DNA of 64,000 bases, taken from Streptantibioticus silvisoli. GTDB taxonomy: Bacteria; Actinomycetota; Actinomycetes; Streptomycetales; Streptomycetaceae. Of the stretch, positions 1-8,516 are shown in pieces. The translations under genes were made by a program, and so were the position numbers. Numbering within the stretch: the first letter of the stretch is position 1; each line of letters begins with the position of its first letter. The stretch is from positions 47,034-111,033 of the forward strand of contig NZ_JAAGKO020000028.1 of the NCBI RefSeq assembly GCF_027947535.2, written 5' to 3'. A model generated the notes under the pieces. The model was given only the letters and a program-made list of their open reading frames with translations. It did not search any database and had not been told where the DNA came from.

Positions 1-1006
1 CGTCGCCGCCGGCGGCCCACTCGATCAGCCCGGTGTCCACCGCCGCCTCCAGCGCGGCGGCACACGGTTCGCGGCCGTGCACCGAGGTGAGCAGCGGCAG
101 CGGCACCGTGCCGTCGAGCACGGCGAGCACGTCGAGTACGGCGAGCACCTCGGCGTGCTCCCGCGGCAGCCCGGTGACCTGGCGCAGGATCGCCGCGGCG
201 AGGTCGGGCGGCATGCGCGCGCCGCCGCCGGGACCCGCCTCGGCCGCGCCGGACCGGTCGGCCAGCAGGGTGCTCAGGTAGAGCGGGTGGCCGCCGGTGC
301 GCGCGTGGAGCGGCCCCGCGGTCGCCCGGCCGACGGCCGCACCCCGTACGGCCACGGCCATCGCCTCCACCTCGGCGGCCGTCAGACCGGCCAGGTGGAT
401 CCGGCTGGTGTGCTCCACGCCCTCCAGGGCCTGCCGGACGCGCTCCTCCCAGGGCGGGGGCCAGTGCGGCAGGGTCAGGATCGCCAACACCCGTTCCTGC
501 CACAGGCGTTGCAGCGTGAACGCCAGCACGTCCAGCGAGGCGGCGTCCGCCCACTGCGCGTTGTCCAGCACCAGGGCCACCGGAGCGGCGCGCTGGAGCC
601 GGTCGACCAGGCGCAGCAGTTCCGCGCCAACGGCCGGCGCGGCGGCGTCGCCCCCGGCACCGGACAGTGTCGGGAACCCGGCGCGCTCCGGCGCCGGCAA
701 CCGGGCGGTCAGCCGCTCCACGCTCGCGTACGGCGTCTCGCACACGTCCTGCGTCGCCCGGCCGGCCAGCACGGTGAAGTCGGGGATCTCGTCGGTGAAC
801 CGCCTGACCAGGGCGGTCTTGCCGACCCCGGGCAGCCCGTGCAGCACCACCAGGGACGGCACGCCGCGCCGGGCACCGTCGGCCGCGGCGTGCAGCCGCA
901 GCAACTGCTCCCGCCGGCCGAAGAAACCCGGCGGTGTACCGGGGCCCTGGGCGGTCTGCGGCGAGGGAGAGGGGGCACGCGGGCCGGGCTGCTGGACTTC
1001 GGTCAC
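1..1006 (-). CDS. AAA-type ATPase regulator, N-terminal part (cut by window start)
   Basis: The 335 visible residues form the N-terminal P-loop ATPase of a large signal-responsive regulator, resembling the sensor half of LuxR-family (LAL/MalT-like) activators. A FFGRREQL entry motif is followed by Walker A (GLPGVGKTALVRRF, about residues 50-63), and a Walker-B-like hydrophobic strand with VALVLDNAQWAD. Helical GHPLYLSTLL and EHAEVLAVLDVLAVLD segments typical of STAND ATPases come next. The DNA-binding C-terminus expected for the family lies outside the window, so the LuxR assignment is inference. The GTG at 1004-1006 is the only sensible start in frame, but AGGAG abuts it directly, so a leaderless or slightly different start is possible. 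The gene is transcribed away from the 336-bp gap that separates it from the ROK gene. Confidence 0.72.
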   Translation of the reverse strand, partial: MTEVQQPGPRAPSPSPQTAQGPGTPPGFFGRREQLLRLHAAADGARRGVPSLVVLHGLPGVGKTALVRRFTDEIPDFTVLAGRATQDVCETPYASVERLTARLPAPERAGFPTLSGAGGDAAAPAVGAELLRLVDRLQRAAPVALVLDNAQWADAASLDVLAFTLQRLWQERVLAILTLPHWPPPWEERVRQALEGVEHTSRIHLAGLTAAEVEAMAVAVRGAAVGRATAGPLHARTGGHPLYLSTLLADRSGAAEAGPGGGARMPPDLAAAILRQVTGLPREHAEVLAVLDVLAVLDGTVPLPLLTSVHGREPCAAALEAAVDTGLIEWAAGGD

Positions 1007-1342
1007 CTCCTGATCGGATGACCCACCGGGTCTGTTCCACCACCGTCGGCTGGCCGGAAAACGACCACAGAAAACGAATACCACGGGACGGCGCCCCTGG
1101 TCACGGGGTCTCCGGTCACGAGGTGGTGCCATGGGGGCAATGGTGCGGGAGGGACGGGAGGGGCGGGGTGGGATTGCGCGGGAGGTGCGGGCGGCGGCGG
1201 TGGGCGCCGACGGGCACCACGTCATCGGGGCGAGGTCGCCGGCGCGAGGCCGTCGGTCGCCACGTCATACCGCGAGGTCGTCGGCCCCCACGCCAACGGT
1301 CCCCACGCCATCCGTTACGAAGACATCGTTACGAGGACACCG
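1007..1342. other. Intergenic region with short direct repeats
   Basis: No gene with convincing codon use is visible here. It should hold the promoter of the ATPase regulator. Near its right end three imperfect copies of CGTTACGAGGACAC (about 1313-1353) run into the 3' end of the ROK gene. A G-rich stretch lies at 1130-1200. Confidence 0.5.
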
Positions 1343-2566
1343 TTACGAGGACACCGGCGGCGGCGAGGCGAGTTGGCCGCCGACGCCGAGGTCGGCCACG
1401 TGGTCGAGGGCCAGCCGTGCCGCTCCCAGCGCGACCGCGCGGTCCCCCAGCGTGGACAGCCGGATCTCGGGGATGCGCAGGCACCGGCGTTCGAGCTGCC
1501 GCCGGAAGGGCTCCACGGCGACCTCCCCGGCCTCGGCGAACCGCCCGGCGAGCAGGACCAGTTGAGGGTCGAGGGTGAGGACCAGGGCCGCGGCGCCCAC
1601 CCCGAGGTCGCCGGCGTAGCGCCGTACGGCCGCCTTCGCGGAGCTGTCGCCGGACCCGGCCGCGCCGAAGACGTCCGGACCGGGCCCGCCGGGACCGCCG
1701 ACCGTTTTCGGCCGCCACGACGCCAGCCGTTCCCCGGCCCTGGACCAGCCGAAGGCCGGCAGGACGCCGAGCCGGCCGGCGGCGTTGCCGAAACCGTGGT
1801 GCAGGCGGCCTTCCACCATCAGGCCCAGGCCGACCGTCTCCCCGGCGTACAGGCCGACCACGTTGTCGGCGTAGCGGGCGGCGCCGTGCCAGCACTCGGC
1901 GAGCACCGCGAGCCTGCTGTCCTCCTCGACCAGGACCGTGCCGGGAACGGTGCGTCCGAGGTGCGCGCGCAGGTCACCGCGGGCCCGCCCCGCCACCGCC
2001 CCGGCCGCCCGGTCCGCGATCTGCTCCCGGTCCGGAGCCTCCCCCTGGCCCGGGATCTCTCCCTGGCCCGGGATCTCTCCCCGGTCCGGGATCTCCGCCC
2101 GGGCCGGGGTGCCGACCCCGGTGGCCCAGATGTCGCCGCCGCGCAGCCCGGCCCCGGCCAGCGCCAGGGCCACGGCCTCGTCGACCGCCGCGAGCCGGGC
2201 GCCGTGGTCCTGCGCCGGGGTGGCCGCCACCCGCGCGGACTCCAGCACGACGCCGTCCAGGTCGCAGACGACCGCCACCACGCGGCGGGCGCCCGCCTCG
2301 ACGCCCAGGACGCGGCCCGCCTCGGCGCGGAAGCGGTAGCGGCGGGCCGGGCGGCCCACCTTCCCCGAGGTCGGGACCGCCTCGGTGACCCAGCCGCGGG
2401 CGCACAACTCGGCCACGACGTCCTCGGTCGAGGCACGCGACAGCCCGGTGCGGCGGGAGATCTCGGTCAGGGTGAGGCCCGGCTCACCGCGCAGGACCCG
2501 CAGGACGGAACGGGAGTTGAGCTGACGGAGCCGGGGCAGGCCGCCGCCGCGAACGTCGTCAGCCAT
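1343..2566 (-). CDS. ROK-family transcriptional regulator (copy 1)
   Basis: 407 residues. The N-terminal winged helix (LTLTEISRRTGLSRASTEDVV, about residues 31-51, written here in two halves: LTLTEISRRT and GLSRASTEDVV) recognises DNA. The rest is the ROK sugar-binding fold (VLGVEAGARRVVAVVCDLDG). The zinc motif CxCGxxGCxE of ROK kinases is absent, so it is a repressor/activator, not a glucokinase. A glutamate/aspartate-rich insert of near-identical IPGQGE-like hexapeptides (about residues 155-185) is missing from its paralogue at 7.3-8.5 kb and looks like local repeat expansion. The start is the ATG of MADDVRGGG, matching the paralogue, rather than an upstream frame extension. It is divergent from the E1 fusion gene, with a 248-bp shared promoter region, so it may control that gene (inference). 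Confidence 0.85.
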   Translation of the reverse strand: MADDVRGGGLPRLRQLNSRSVLRVLRGEPGLTLTEISRRTGLSRASTEDVVAELCARGWVTEAVPTSGKVGRPARRYRFRAEAGRVLGVEAGARRVVAVVCDLDGVVLESARVAATPAQDHGARLAAVDEAVALALAGAGLRGGDIWATGVGTPARAEIPDRGEIPGQGEIPGQGEAPDREQIADRAAGAVAGRARGDLRAHLGRTVPGTVLVEEDSRLAVLAECWHGAARYADNVVGLYAGETVGLGLMVEGRLHHGFGNAAGRLGVLPAFGWSRAGERLASWRPKTVGGPGGPGPDVFGAAGSGDSSAKAAVRRYAGDLGVGAAALVLTLDPQLVLLAGRFAEAGEVAVEPFRRQLERRCLRIPEIRLSTLGDRAVALGAARLALDHVADLGVGGQLASPPPVSS

Positions 2567-2814
2567 CGGTTCCCCCACGGTCGTCCTGGTGCCGCCGATG
2601 ATAATCGAGCGCCGGCCGGCCGCCGGGGACCCGGCCGCCCGCCGGCCGCGGGACCGATCCGGCAGGTCTTCGCCCCATCGGTCCTGTTCGTTCCAACCAC
2701 ACCTAGGGACTTCCACCGGTGTCCCGCTCCCCGGCGACTGGCACGCTCGGAGCCCCGAATTCCGCAAGCGCGCTCATCGCGGGACGAGCCGCAGACCAGG
2801 AAGTGGTGGACGAC

Positions 2815-4818
2815 ATGGACGAGACCCCACCTGGACCATGGCCGCCGCGGGAGACGTGGCGCATGCTGCGGTCGATGATCCGCGTCCGGCACTTCGAGAA
2901 GGCCGCCGCCCTGCTGGCCGACCGGGGCCTGGCGCCGGCGGTCCGCCCGTTGCCGTACGGGGGCGAGGCGCTGGCCGTCGGCTCGTGCGCCGCGCTGCGG
3001 CCGGGCGACCGGATCGCGGCGGTGGACTTCGGCCACGGGCCGCTGATCGCCCGGGGCGCGCGGCCGGACCGGCTCCTGGCGGAACTGCTCGGCGGGACGG
3101 ACGGGTACTGCCGGGGCGCCGGCGGCCCGGCGTTCGCCTTCGACGCCGGACTCGGGTTCATCGGGGCCAACGGACCGGGGGAGCGGGCGTTGCCGGCCGC
3201 CGTCGGTGCCGCCTGGGCCGACCTGCGGCTCGGCCGCGGCCACGTGACCCTGGTCCTCTGCGGGGAGCGGGAGGACGCCGCCGCGGAACTGCACGAGTCG
3301 CTGCGGTTCGCCCGCGACCTGGGCCTGCCGGTCGTCCTCCTCCACCAGGTCCGCGCGGCGGCCCCTGCCGGGGACGGCGGATTCGTCGACGGCCACGACG
3401 TGGAGGCGGTGCGCCGCGCCGTGGACCGGGCGGCGCGCACCGCCCGGGACGGCGGCGGACCGTGCCTGCTGGCGGTGGGCACGGCGGGCGCCGAACGGTT
3501 GGCCGGTGAGTCGCCGGCCGGTGCCGTCGCCGCGTACGCCGAGCGGTTGACGGCCCGCGGGGTACTGGACGCCGGGAGCCTGCGGGCGATCGAGCGGGAG
3601 GAGTCCGCCGCCGCGCGGGCCGCGATCCGGTTCGCCGAGGCGAGCCGGTCCGCCGACCCCGACCAGGCGTTCCACCGCCTGTTCGCCGAACCGCGGCCGC
3701 GCACCCGCCCGTCACCGGCACGCGACCGGCCGCGGGCCGTTGCCGCCACCGGGCCGCACGACCCGGCGCGGACCGCCGCCGCCGTGACCGCCGCGGTGTG
3801 GGACGGGCTGGGGGACGCCATGGCCGAGGACGACTGCGTGGTCGTGGTCCGGCAGGGCGGGCGGTACGGCGAAACGCGGGGCGGGCGGGGAGCGCGGGCC
3901 GACGGCGCGTTCCGGGCCCTGGAGGCGGAGTTCGGCGGGGACCGGGTGCGTGAGGCGCGGATGTCCGGTGCCGTGCTGCTCGGCGTCTGCGCCGGAGCGG
4001 CGGCGCTGGGCCTGCGTCCGGTGGCCGACCTGCTCGACGGCGACGCGGTCGCCGAACTCGCCGGTCCGCTGGAGCACGCCGGACGGCTGCGTTCGATGTC
4101 GGGCGGCGCCGTCGATGTGCCGCTGGTCTGCCTGGTGGCGGCGGCGGACCGGGCGCCGGCCCCGTCGCGGGCCGCGCACGCCGTGCTGCTGGGCATCCCG
4201 GGGCTGAAGATCGCGGTGCCGTCGACCCCGGACGACGCCCGGGGGCTGCTGCTGTCCGCGGTGCGCGACCCGAACCCGGCGGTGCTGGTGGTCGACGAGG
4301 ACGGCGCGGGCCGCGTCACGGGCGCGAACGGCGCCGGTGGCGCGGGCACCGCTGACGGTCCGGCGCCGGTGCCGGACCGGACGTACGCCGTCGCGCTGGG
4401 AGTGGCCGGGGTCGTCCGGCCGGGCGACGACGTCACGGTGGTGGCGGTCGGCTCCCTGGTGCCCGAGGCGCTGCGGGTCGCCCGGCGGCTGGCGGGGGAC
4501 GGGATCTCGGTGGAGGTGATCGACGCGCGGACGGTCGCCCCGCTGGACCTGGAGACCGTGCTGGAGTCGGCCGCCCGCACCGGCCGGCTGGTCGTGTGCG
4601 ACAACGCCCACCGGACGGGCTCGTTCGCCGCGGTGGTGATGGCGGCGGCGCAGGTCGTGCATCCCGCGCTCAAAGCGCCGCCGCAGCACGTGGCCTGGGA
4701 GGACCTGCCGGTGGCCTACGCACCGGTCCCCGACGCCCGTCGCCTGGTCGGCGCCGCCGACATCGCCGCCGCGATCCGCCTGACCCTGATGGACCGCCCG
4801 GTCAGCCTGTGGGCGTGA
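2815..4818 (+). CDS. E1-type dehydrogenase alpha/beta fusion with degenerate ThDP motifs
   Basis: 667 residues. The first ~290 align in layout with 2-oxoacid dehydrogenase E1 alpha (MIRVRHFEKAAALL, GGEALAVG, ALRPGDRI). The second half, from about residue 330, aligns with E1 beta/transketolase pyrimidine and C-terminal domains (PGLKIAVPSTPDDARGLLL, DDVTVVAVGSLVPEAL, VIDARTVAPLD). In active enzymes these bind thiamine diphosphate and decarboxylate 2-oxo acids. Here the alpha GDG...N cofactor motif reads CGERED, and the beta motif that normally carries the TPIxE glutamate reads REARMSG, so catalysis is doubtful. No E2 or E3 gene is adjacent. ATG 2815 has AGGAAG 11 nt upstream; an in-frame GTG at 2719 is less likely. 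It converges on the secreted-protein gene across a repeat cluster. Confidence 0.75.
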   Translation: MDETPPGPWPPRETWRMLRSMIRVRHFEKAAALLADRGLAPAVRPLPYGGEALAVGSCAALRPGDRIAAVDFGHGPLIARGARPDRLLAELLGGTDGYCRGAGGPAFAFDAGLGFIGANGPGERALPAAVGAAWADLRLGRGHVTLVLCGEREDAAAELHESLRFARDLGLPVVLLHQVRAAAPAGDGGFVDGHDVEAVRRAVDRAARTARDGGGPCLLAVGTAGAERLAGESPAGAVAAYAERLTARGVLDAGSLRAIEREESAAARAAIRFAEASRSADPDQAFHRLFAEPRPRTRPSPARDRPRAVAATGPHDPARTAAAVTAAVWDGLGDAMAEDDCVVVVRQGGRYGETRGGRGARADGAFRALEAEFGGDRVREARMSGAVLLGVCAGAAALGLRPVADLLDGDAVAELAGPLEHAGRLRSMSGGAVDVPLVCLVAAADRAPAPSRAAHAVLLGIPGLKIAVPSTPDDARGLLLSAVRDPNPAVLVVDEDGAGRVTGANGAGGAGTADGPAPVPDRTYAVALGVAGVVRPGDDVTVVAVGSLVPEALRVARRLAGDGISVEVIDARTVAPLDLETVLESAARTGRLVVCDNAHRTGSFAAVVMAAAQVVHPALKAPPQHVAWEDLPVAYAPVPDARRLVGAADIAAAIRLTLMDRPVSLWA

Positions 4819-4820
4819 GG

Positions 4821-4941
4821 TTGACGTCAACCGGGCGGCTGACGTCACCCGTTGGGGGTGAGGGTGACGCCGGCCCCGGGGGCTGACGTCAACCGGCGGG
4901 GCTGCGGCTGACGTCAGCCGTGGGAATGGCTGACGTCAGCC
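4821..4941. repeat. Five TGACGTCA palindromes between convergent genes
   Basis: TGACGTCA cores begin at 4822, 4840, 4884, 4909 and 4931. The last two are extended perfect palindromes (CGGCTGACGTCAGCCG at 4905-4920 and GGCTGACGTCAGCC at 4928-4941). The spacing is close to multiples of 22 bp. The cluster lies just downstream of the E1 fusion stop and before the 3' end of the opposite gene, so it may be a bidirectional terminator, a protein-binding array, or both. Confidence 0.7.
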
Positions 4942-4955
4942 GCCGGGCGTGACCT

Positions 4956-6008
4956 TCAGCCCGTCGGCGTGAGGTTGACGGCGACGTTCGTCAACCGGGT
5001 GCTGGTATCACTCCCCTTGTTGCTCGCCACGATCTGGATCGCGGTGAGCTGGGCGTTCGCCGGCAAGGTGCCGTCGGCGTTGCCCAGGTAGGGCGCGTAC
5101 TGCTTGAGCAGGGCGGTGAAGTCCACGGTGACCGTGCCGTCGGCGCCCGCCGTGAGCTGCTGTCCCGGCACGGTGAGGCGGCAGCCTCCGTCGCAGTTGT
5201 TCCACCAGTAGTAGCCGCCCTGCTGGATCGGCGTGAAGTGGCCCGGGTCGAAGTGCACCACCGACAGCACGTAGGTCTGCGAGCCGACCGAGTAGATCAG
5301 GTCGGTGGTCAGGATGGCGCGCTTCTCGCTGGCGCAGGTGAAGCCTCCGTTCTGCTGGATGTCGGCGTCGTAGGAGACGGTCAGGTCGCCGTCGGTGAGC
5401 TGGTAGGCGCTCCAGTCCGGCTTGCGGCGGATCGAACTGGACGGGTACTCGTACGAGAAGGCGGTCTCGCGCAGCGTGCACGGGTCGGCCGTCTCCGCGT
5501 TGTCGTTGTCCATCGCGATGGTCAGCGGTGCGCCGCCGGTCACCTGGAAGTCGTACCCGGGGGTTCTGCCGAAGTCGTCGGTGTAGTCCCAGTCGTAGGT
5601 GTGCAGCCGCCACGCCGGGCAGTCCGGGTACGCGAAGTCGGCGCAACTGGTGTCGTCCCGGGTCGGGTCGGCGTCGGCGGCGCAGCCGCTGGAGTCCTGG
5701 AGCGGGGAGAGGGCGGGCAGCGGGTTCGGGTCGTCCTCCTGGACCAGTTCCCAGCAGCGGTTGGTGGGTCCGGGGTCGTAGACGACGGACACCGGGCCGG
5801 CCGCCGAGGCGGCGGCCGACGCGGTCAGTCCGAGGGGGACGGCGAGCGCCGCCACCATGATGACGACCAGGGTGCGGCCGCGCAGTGCCCGGCGGACGCC
5901 CGCGATCCTCGGTCGCACCGGCTTGACGCGGTTCACGGGCTTGACGCGGTTCGCGGGCTTCCCGTGGTTCACGGGCCTGTCGTCGCTCACCGGATTCTCG
6001 TCGCTCAT
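4956..6008 (-). CDS. Secreted protein of unknown function
   Basis: 350 residues. The protein has an unusually long charged N-region containing a tandem NRVKPVNRVKPV repeat. A membrane-spanning signal segment follows (TLVVIMVAALAVPLGLTASAAASA, about residues 45-68, in two parts: TLVVIMVAALAVPLGL and TASAAASA). The mature part has several cysteines and aromatic-rich, beta-type sequence (YYWWNNCDGGCRLTVPG). I do not recognise the family. It begins 41 bp after the spherulin-4-like gene on the same strand, so the two are probably one transcript and both act outside the cell. The ATG at 6006-6008 is chosen because it directly precedes the basic N-region; the longer open frame upstream overlaps the neighbouring gene. 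Confidence 0.7.
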   Translation of the reverse strand: MSDENPVSDDRPVNHGKPANRVKPVNRVKPVRPRIAGVRRALRGRTLVVIMVAALAVPLGLTASAAASAAGPVSVVYDPGPTNRCWELVQEDDPNPLPALSPLQDSSGCAADADPTRDDTSCADFAYPDCPAWRLHTYDWDYTDDFGRTPGYDFQVTGGAPLTIAMDNDNAETADPCTLRETAFSYEYPSSSIRRKPDWSAYQLTDGDLTVSYDADIQQNGGFTCASEKRAILTTDLIYSVGSQTYVLSVVHFDPGHFTPIQQGGYYWWNNCDGGCRLTVPGQQLTAGADGTVTVDFTALLKQYAPYLGNADGTLPANAQLTAIQIVASNKGSDTSTRLTNVAVNLTPTG

Positions 6009-6049
6009 GGGCTTGTCACCGCTCTCACGTGCCTGGTGTCCCGTCCCGG

Positions 6050-6916
6050 TCAGCCGGCGTCGGACAGTTCGCCGGTCCAGTACGAGGCGAGGGTGTCCCA
6101 GGGGTTGTCCAGCACGTCGTCGGTCACGTAGACGTAGCCGGCGTTGCGCGACTTCGACAGCGACATCGCCTGGTCCAGCTGCGACTGGCCGGAGGCGTCG
6201 TAGACCAGGTGCCAGATCTGGCTCGGGGCGGCCGACGCCTCCCAGGACGGCGGGGTCCAGGCGGTGTAGTCGGAGTAGCTGCCCTCGAAGGTCACCAGGG
6301 TGTCGGCGGCCTGGGTGTAGCACTGCTCGGCGCCGGTGCCCGGGTTGTCGACGACGTAGGCACCGCTGTGCTGCTTGACGTAGTCCTTGACGTCTATGTA
6401 CAGCTGCACGTGGGCGTTGCCGCTGCCGCAGTCGGCCAGCGCGTCGTCGAAGAAGATCCCGTCGAGGCCGTCACCTCCGTAGAGGCTGTACCAGGTGTCG
6501 ACGTCCTGCTCGACCTGGGTCTGCCACGCGCTGACCGAGGTCTGGCCGGACCGGGTCTCGCGGCCGCTGGTTCCAAAGTATCCGGTGTCGACGTATCCGA
6601 GTACCTTGACCCCGGCGTCGTGGGCCGACCGGATGGCGTCGGCGTAACCGCTGTCGAAGTCCTGGCCCGGCCCGGAGTCGGGATTGGCGACCGCCAGCCC
6701 GACGGTCCCGGCGCCCTGGGTGAGCGTGTCCCACTTCTGCCCCGGGTCGAAGTACGCGGGAACGGCGATCTGCTGGGAGCCGGCGGCGGCCGGGGCGGCG
6801 CCGGCGGAGGGGGCGCCGGCGGAGGGGAGGGCGCTGGCGGGCGAGCCGCCGAAGCCGGCGACGAGCGCGATGGCGAGCGCCGCACCGGCGAAAGCGGTGC
6901 GTATCGGTCTTCTCAT
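6050..6916 (-). CDS. Spherulin-4-like secreted glycosidase
   Basis: 288 residues. The signal peptide is RRPIRTAFAGAALAIALVAG ending at ASA. After an alanine-rich linker comes a TIM-barrel-like domain with IAVPAYFDPGQKWDTL near its start, VGLAVANPDSGPG, KVLGYVDTGYFG and GLDGIFFDDALADCG. These are hallmarks of the spherulin-4 family, whose characterised members cleave galactosaminogalactan-type polysaccharides. The acidic pair in FFDD and the D of GYVDTGY fit catalytic positions, by inference. ATG 6914-6916 is preceded by GAAGGA. The gene leads a two-gene unit with the following secreted protein and diverges from the second ROK regulator, which may control it. Confidence 0.78.
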   Translation of the reverse strand: MRRPIRTAFAGAALAIALVAGFGGSPASALPSAGAPSAGAAPAAAGSQQIAVPAYFDPGQKWDTLTQGAGTVGLAVANPDSGPGQDFDSGYADAIRSAHDAGVKVLGYVDTGYFGTSGRETRSGQTSVSAWQTQVEQDVDTWYSLYGGDGLDGIFFDDALADCGSGNAHVQLYIDVKDYVKQHSGAYVVDNPGTGAEQCYTQAADTLVTFEGSYSDYTAWTPPSWEASAAPSQIWHLVYDASGQSQLDQAMSLSKSRNAGYVYVTDDVLDNPWDTLASYWTGELSDAG

Positions 6917-7005
6917 GAGAGGTCCTTCGGTGTCGGAGGGGGGAAGTGCGACGACGAACGGACTGCTGAGGCAGGTCTTGCGGATACCGGCGGACTCGCG
7001 ACGCC

Positions 7006-7036
7006 CGTTACGGAGCATCGCGGCGTTGCCGTAACG
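7006..7036. promoter_or_regulatory. Inverted repeat upstream of the spherulin-4-like gene
   Basis: CGTTACGG (7006-7013) and its exact reverse complement CCGTAACG (7029-7036) are separated by 15 bp, about 90 bp upstream of the spherulin-like start. The two half-sites are two helical turns apart, as in an operator for a dimeric regulator. Confidence 0.5.
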
Positions 7037-7198
7037 TCCCGGTGCGACCGACGGTCGGAACGCTCCGGCGCCTTGCGCGGCACGTCAGTGCGGCGCGCCG
7101 GACGGCACGGCACGGCAGTGCGCCGCACCGGACGTCGCTCCCTGATCACCCCGATCCGCGGAGACGGCCTGGGTGCTGCGGGAGCCGAGTACCCGACT

Positions 7199-7227
7199 TA
7201 TAATCCTGGAGACCAGTGAAATTGGTC
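7199..7227 (+). promoter_or_regulatory. ROK2 promoter (-10) with overlapping operator-like palindrome
   Basis: A perfect TATAAT at 7199-7204 is followed by GACCAgtgaaatTGGTC (7211-7227), a palindrome with 5-bp arms in the position expected for the start of transcription. The core CCAGTGAAATTG recurs exactly upstream of the GH6 cellulase gene (10813-10824). Autoregulation by the ROK protein is inference. Confidence 0.55.
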
Positions 7228-7262
7228 AAGACAGCGGCGCGATGTGCGGGAGAGCGTTTCCA

Positions 7263-8516
7263 GTGAACGAGGAACCCGAAGGCGGAGACCTGTCGCGGCT
7301 GCGTCAGCTCAACGCCAGGGCGGTCATCGGCGTACTGCGCGGTGAGGCGCCGCTCACCCTGACCGAGATCGCCGGCCGCACCGGCCTGTCCCGCGCCTCC
7401 ACCGAGGACGTGGTGCGCGAACTGGTCGGCCAGGGCTGGCTCGCCGAGGCGGAGCGCACCACCGGCACGGTCGGCCGCCCGGCGCGGCGCTTCCGCTTCC
7501 GGGTGGACGCGGGCCGGGTGCTCGGGGTGGACGTCGGCGGCCACAAGGTGCTGGCGGTGCTGGCCGATCTGGACGGTGAGGTGCAGGCCGGCGCCCGAAC
7601 GGCGGTGACGCCCGGGATGGGCCGCAGGCAGCGGCTCGCCGCGGTGGACCGGGTGATCGGCGAGTGCCTGGAACGGGCCGGGGTGGCCGCCGAGGACCTG
7701 TGGGCCTGCGGGGTGGCGACCACCGGCCTGGTCGACGGCACCGGCCGGGTGATGTTCTCCGACTCGCTGCCCGAGTGGACCGGCGTCGACCTGGCCGCGC
7801 ACGTGGGCCGGCTGGTCCCCGGGCGGGTGCTGGTGGAGAACGACAGCAAGCTCGCGGCCTACGCCGAGCGCTGGCGCGGCGCGGCCCGGTTCGCCGACGA
7901 CGTGGTCTACCTGCTGGCCGGGCTGCGCACCGGAAGCGGCCTGATCGTCGGCGGCCGGCTGCTGCGGGGGTTCGGCAACGCGGCCGGTGAGATCCGCACC
8001 CTGCCGGAGGCCGGCTGGATCCGCGCCCCCGAGCACCTGCACGCCTGGCTGGCCGCACACGGCACCGGGGCGGTGGCCGGTGACCCGGACGCCGGTCCGG
8101 GTGCCGATCCGGACGCCGACCCCGGCCTGGGCGCGGTGTTCGCGGCGGCCCGCGACGGCGACCGGTCCGCGGTGGCGGCGGTGCGCAGGTACGTGCGTGA
8201 CCTGGGCGTCGGGGTGGCCGCGCTGGTGCTCATGCTCGATCCCCAACTGGTCGTGGTCGGCGGCGGGTTCTCCCGTTCCGCGGACCTGATCGTCGAGCCG
8301 CTGGTGGCCGAACTCGACCGCTGGTGCGTGCGCACCCCGCAGGTGCGGGTCTCCACGCTGGGCGACGAGGGGGTGGTGCTCGGCGCGGTACGGCTGGCCC
8401 TCGACCACGTCAGCGAGGGATGGCTCGGGACACGGGGTGGGCCGGCCGGACCACCCGGCGGCGTGGGGGACGCCGGGGAGCCCGGCCGGCCGGGGAGCGG
8501 TCAGCCCGTGGTGTAG
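7263..8516 (+). CDS. ROK-family transcriptional regulator (copy 2)
   Basis: 417 residues, closely related to copy 1. The winged helix has LTLTEIAGRTGLSRASTEDV (about residues 32-51), and the ROK fold starts at VLGVDVGGHKVLAVLADLDG. The CxCGxxGCxE zinc motif is absent and replaced by NAAGEIRTLPEAGW, so it should bind DNA and a sugar without phosphorylating it. Compared with copy 1 it lacks the Gln/Glu repeat insert and instead has a short DPDAGPGADPDADPG stretch. GTG 7263 has GGGAGAG upstream; ATG 7242 is an alternative start. It sits between the spherulin-like unit and the cellulase/expansin unit and shares a site with the latter. A role in polysaccharide-dependent control is therefore likely but unproven. 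Its last 16 bp overlap the 3' end of the expansin-like gene. Confidence 0.85.
   Translation: MNEEPEGGDLSRLRQLNARAVIGVLRGEAPLTLTEIAGRTGLSRASTEDVVRELVGQGWLAEAERTTGTVGRPARRFRFRVDAGRVLGVDVGGHKVLAVLADLDGEVQAGARTAVTPGMGRRQRLAAVDRVIGECLERAGVAAEDLWACGVATTGLVDGTGRVMFSDSLPEWTGVDLAAHVGRLVPGRVLVENDSKLAAYAERWRGAARFADDVVYLLAGLRTGSGLIVGGRLLRGFGNAAGEIRTLPEAGWIRAPEHLHAWLAAHGTGAVAGDPDAGPGADPDADPGLGAVFAAARDGDRSAVAAVRRYVRDLGVGVAALVLMLDPQLVVVGGGFSRSADLIVEPLVAELDRWCVRTPQVRVSTLGDEGVVLGAVRLALDHVSEGWLGTRGGPAGPPGGVGDAGEPGRPGSGQPVV

Noticed and set aside
77..1021. Long open frame on the plus strand over the ATPase regulator
   Set aside because: Arginine/glycine-rich antisense shadow. The minus-strand frame has the Walker motifs and proper codon use.
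1373..2878. 501-codon plus-strand frame over ROK copy 1
   Set aside because: Complement of the ROK gene, no recognisable domain; typical artefact of very high GC.
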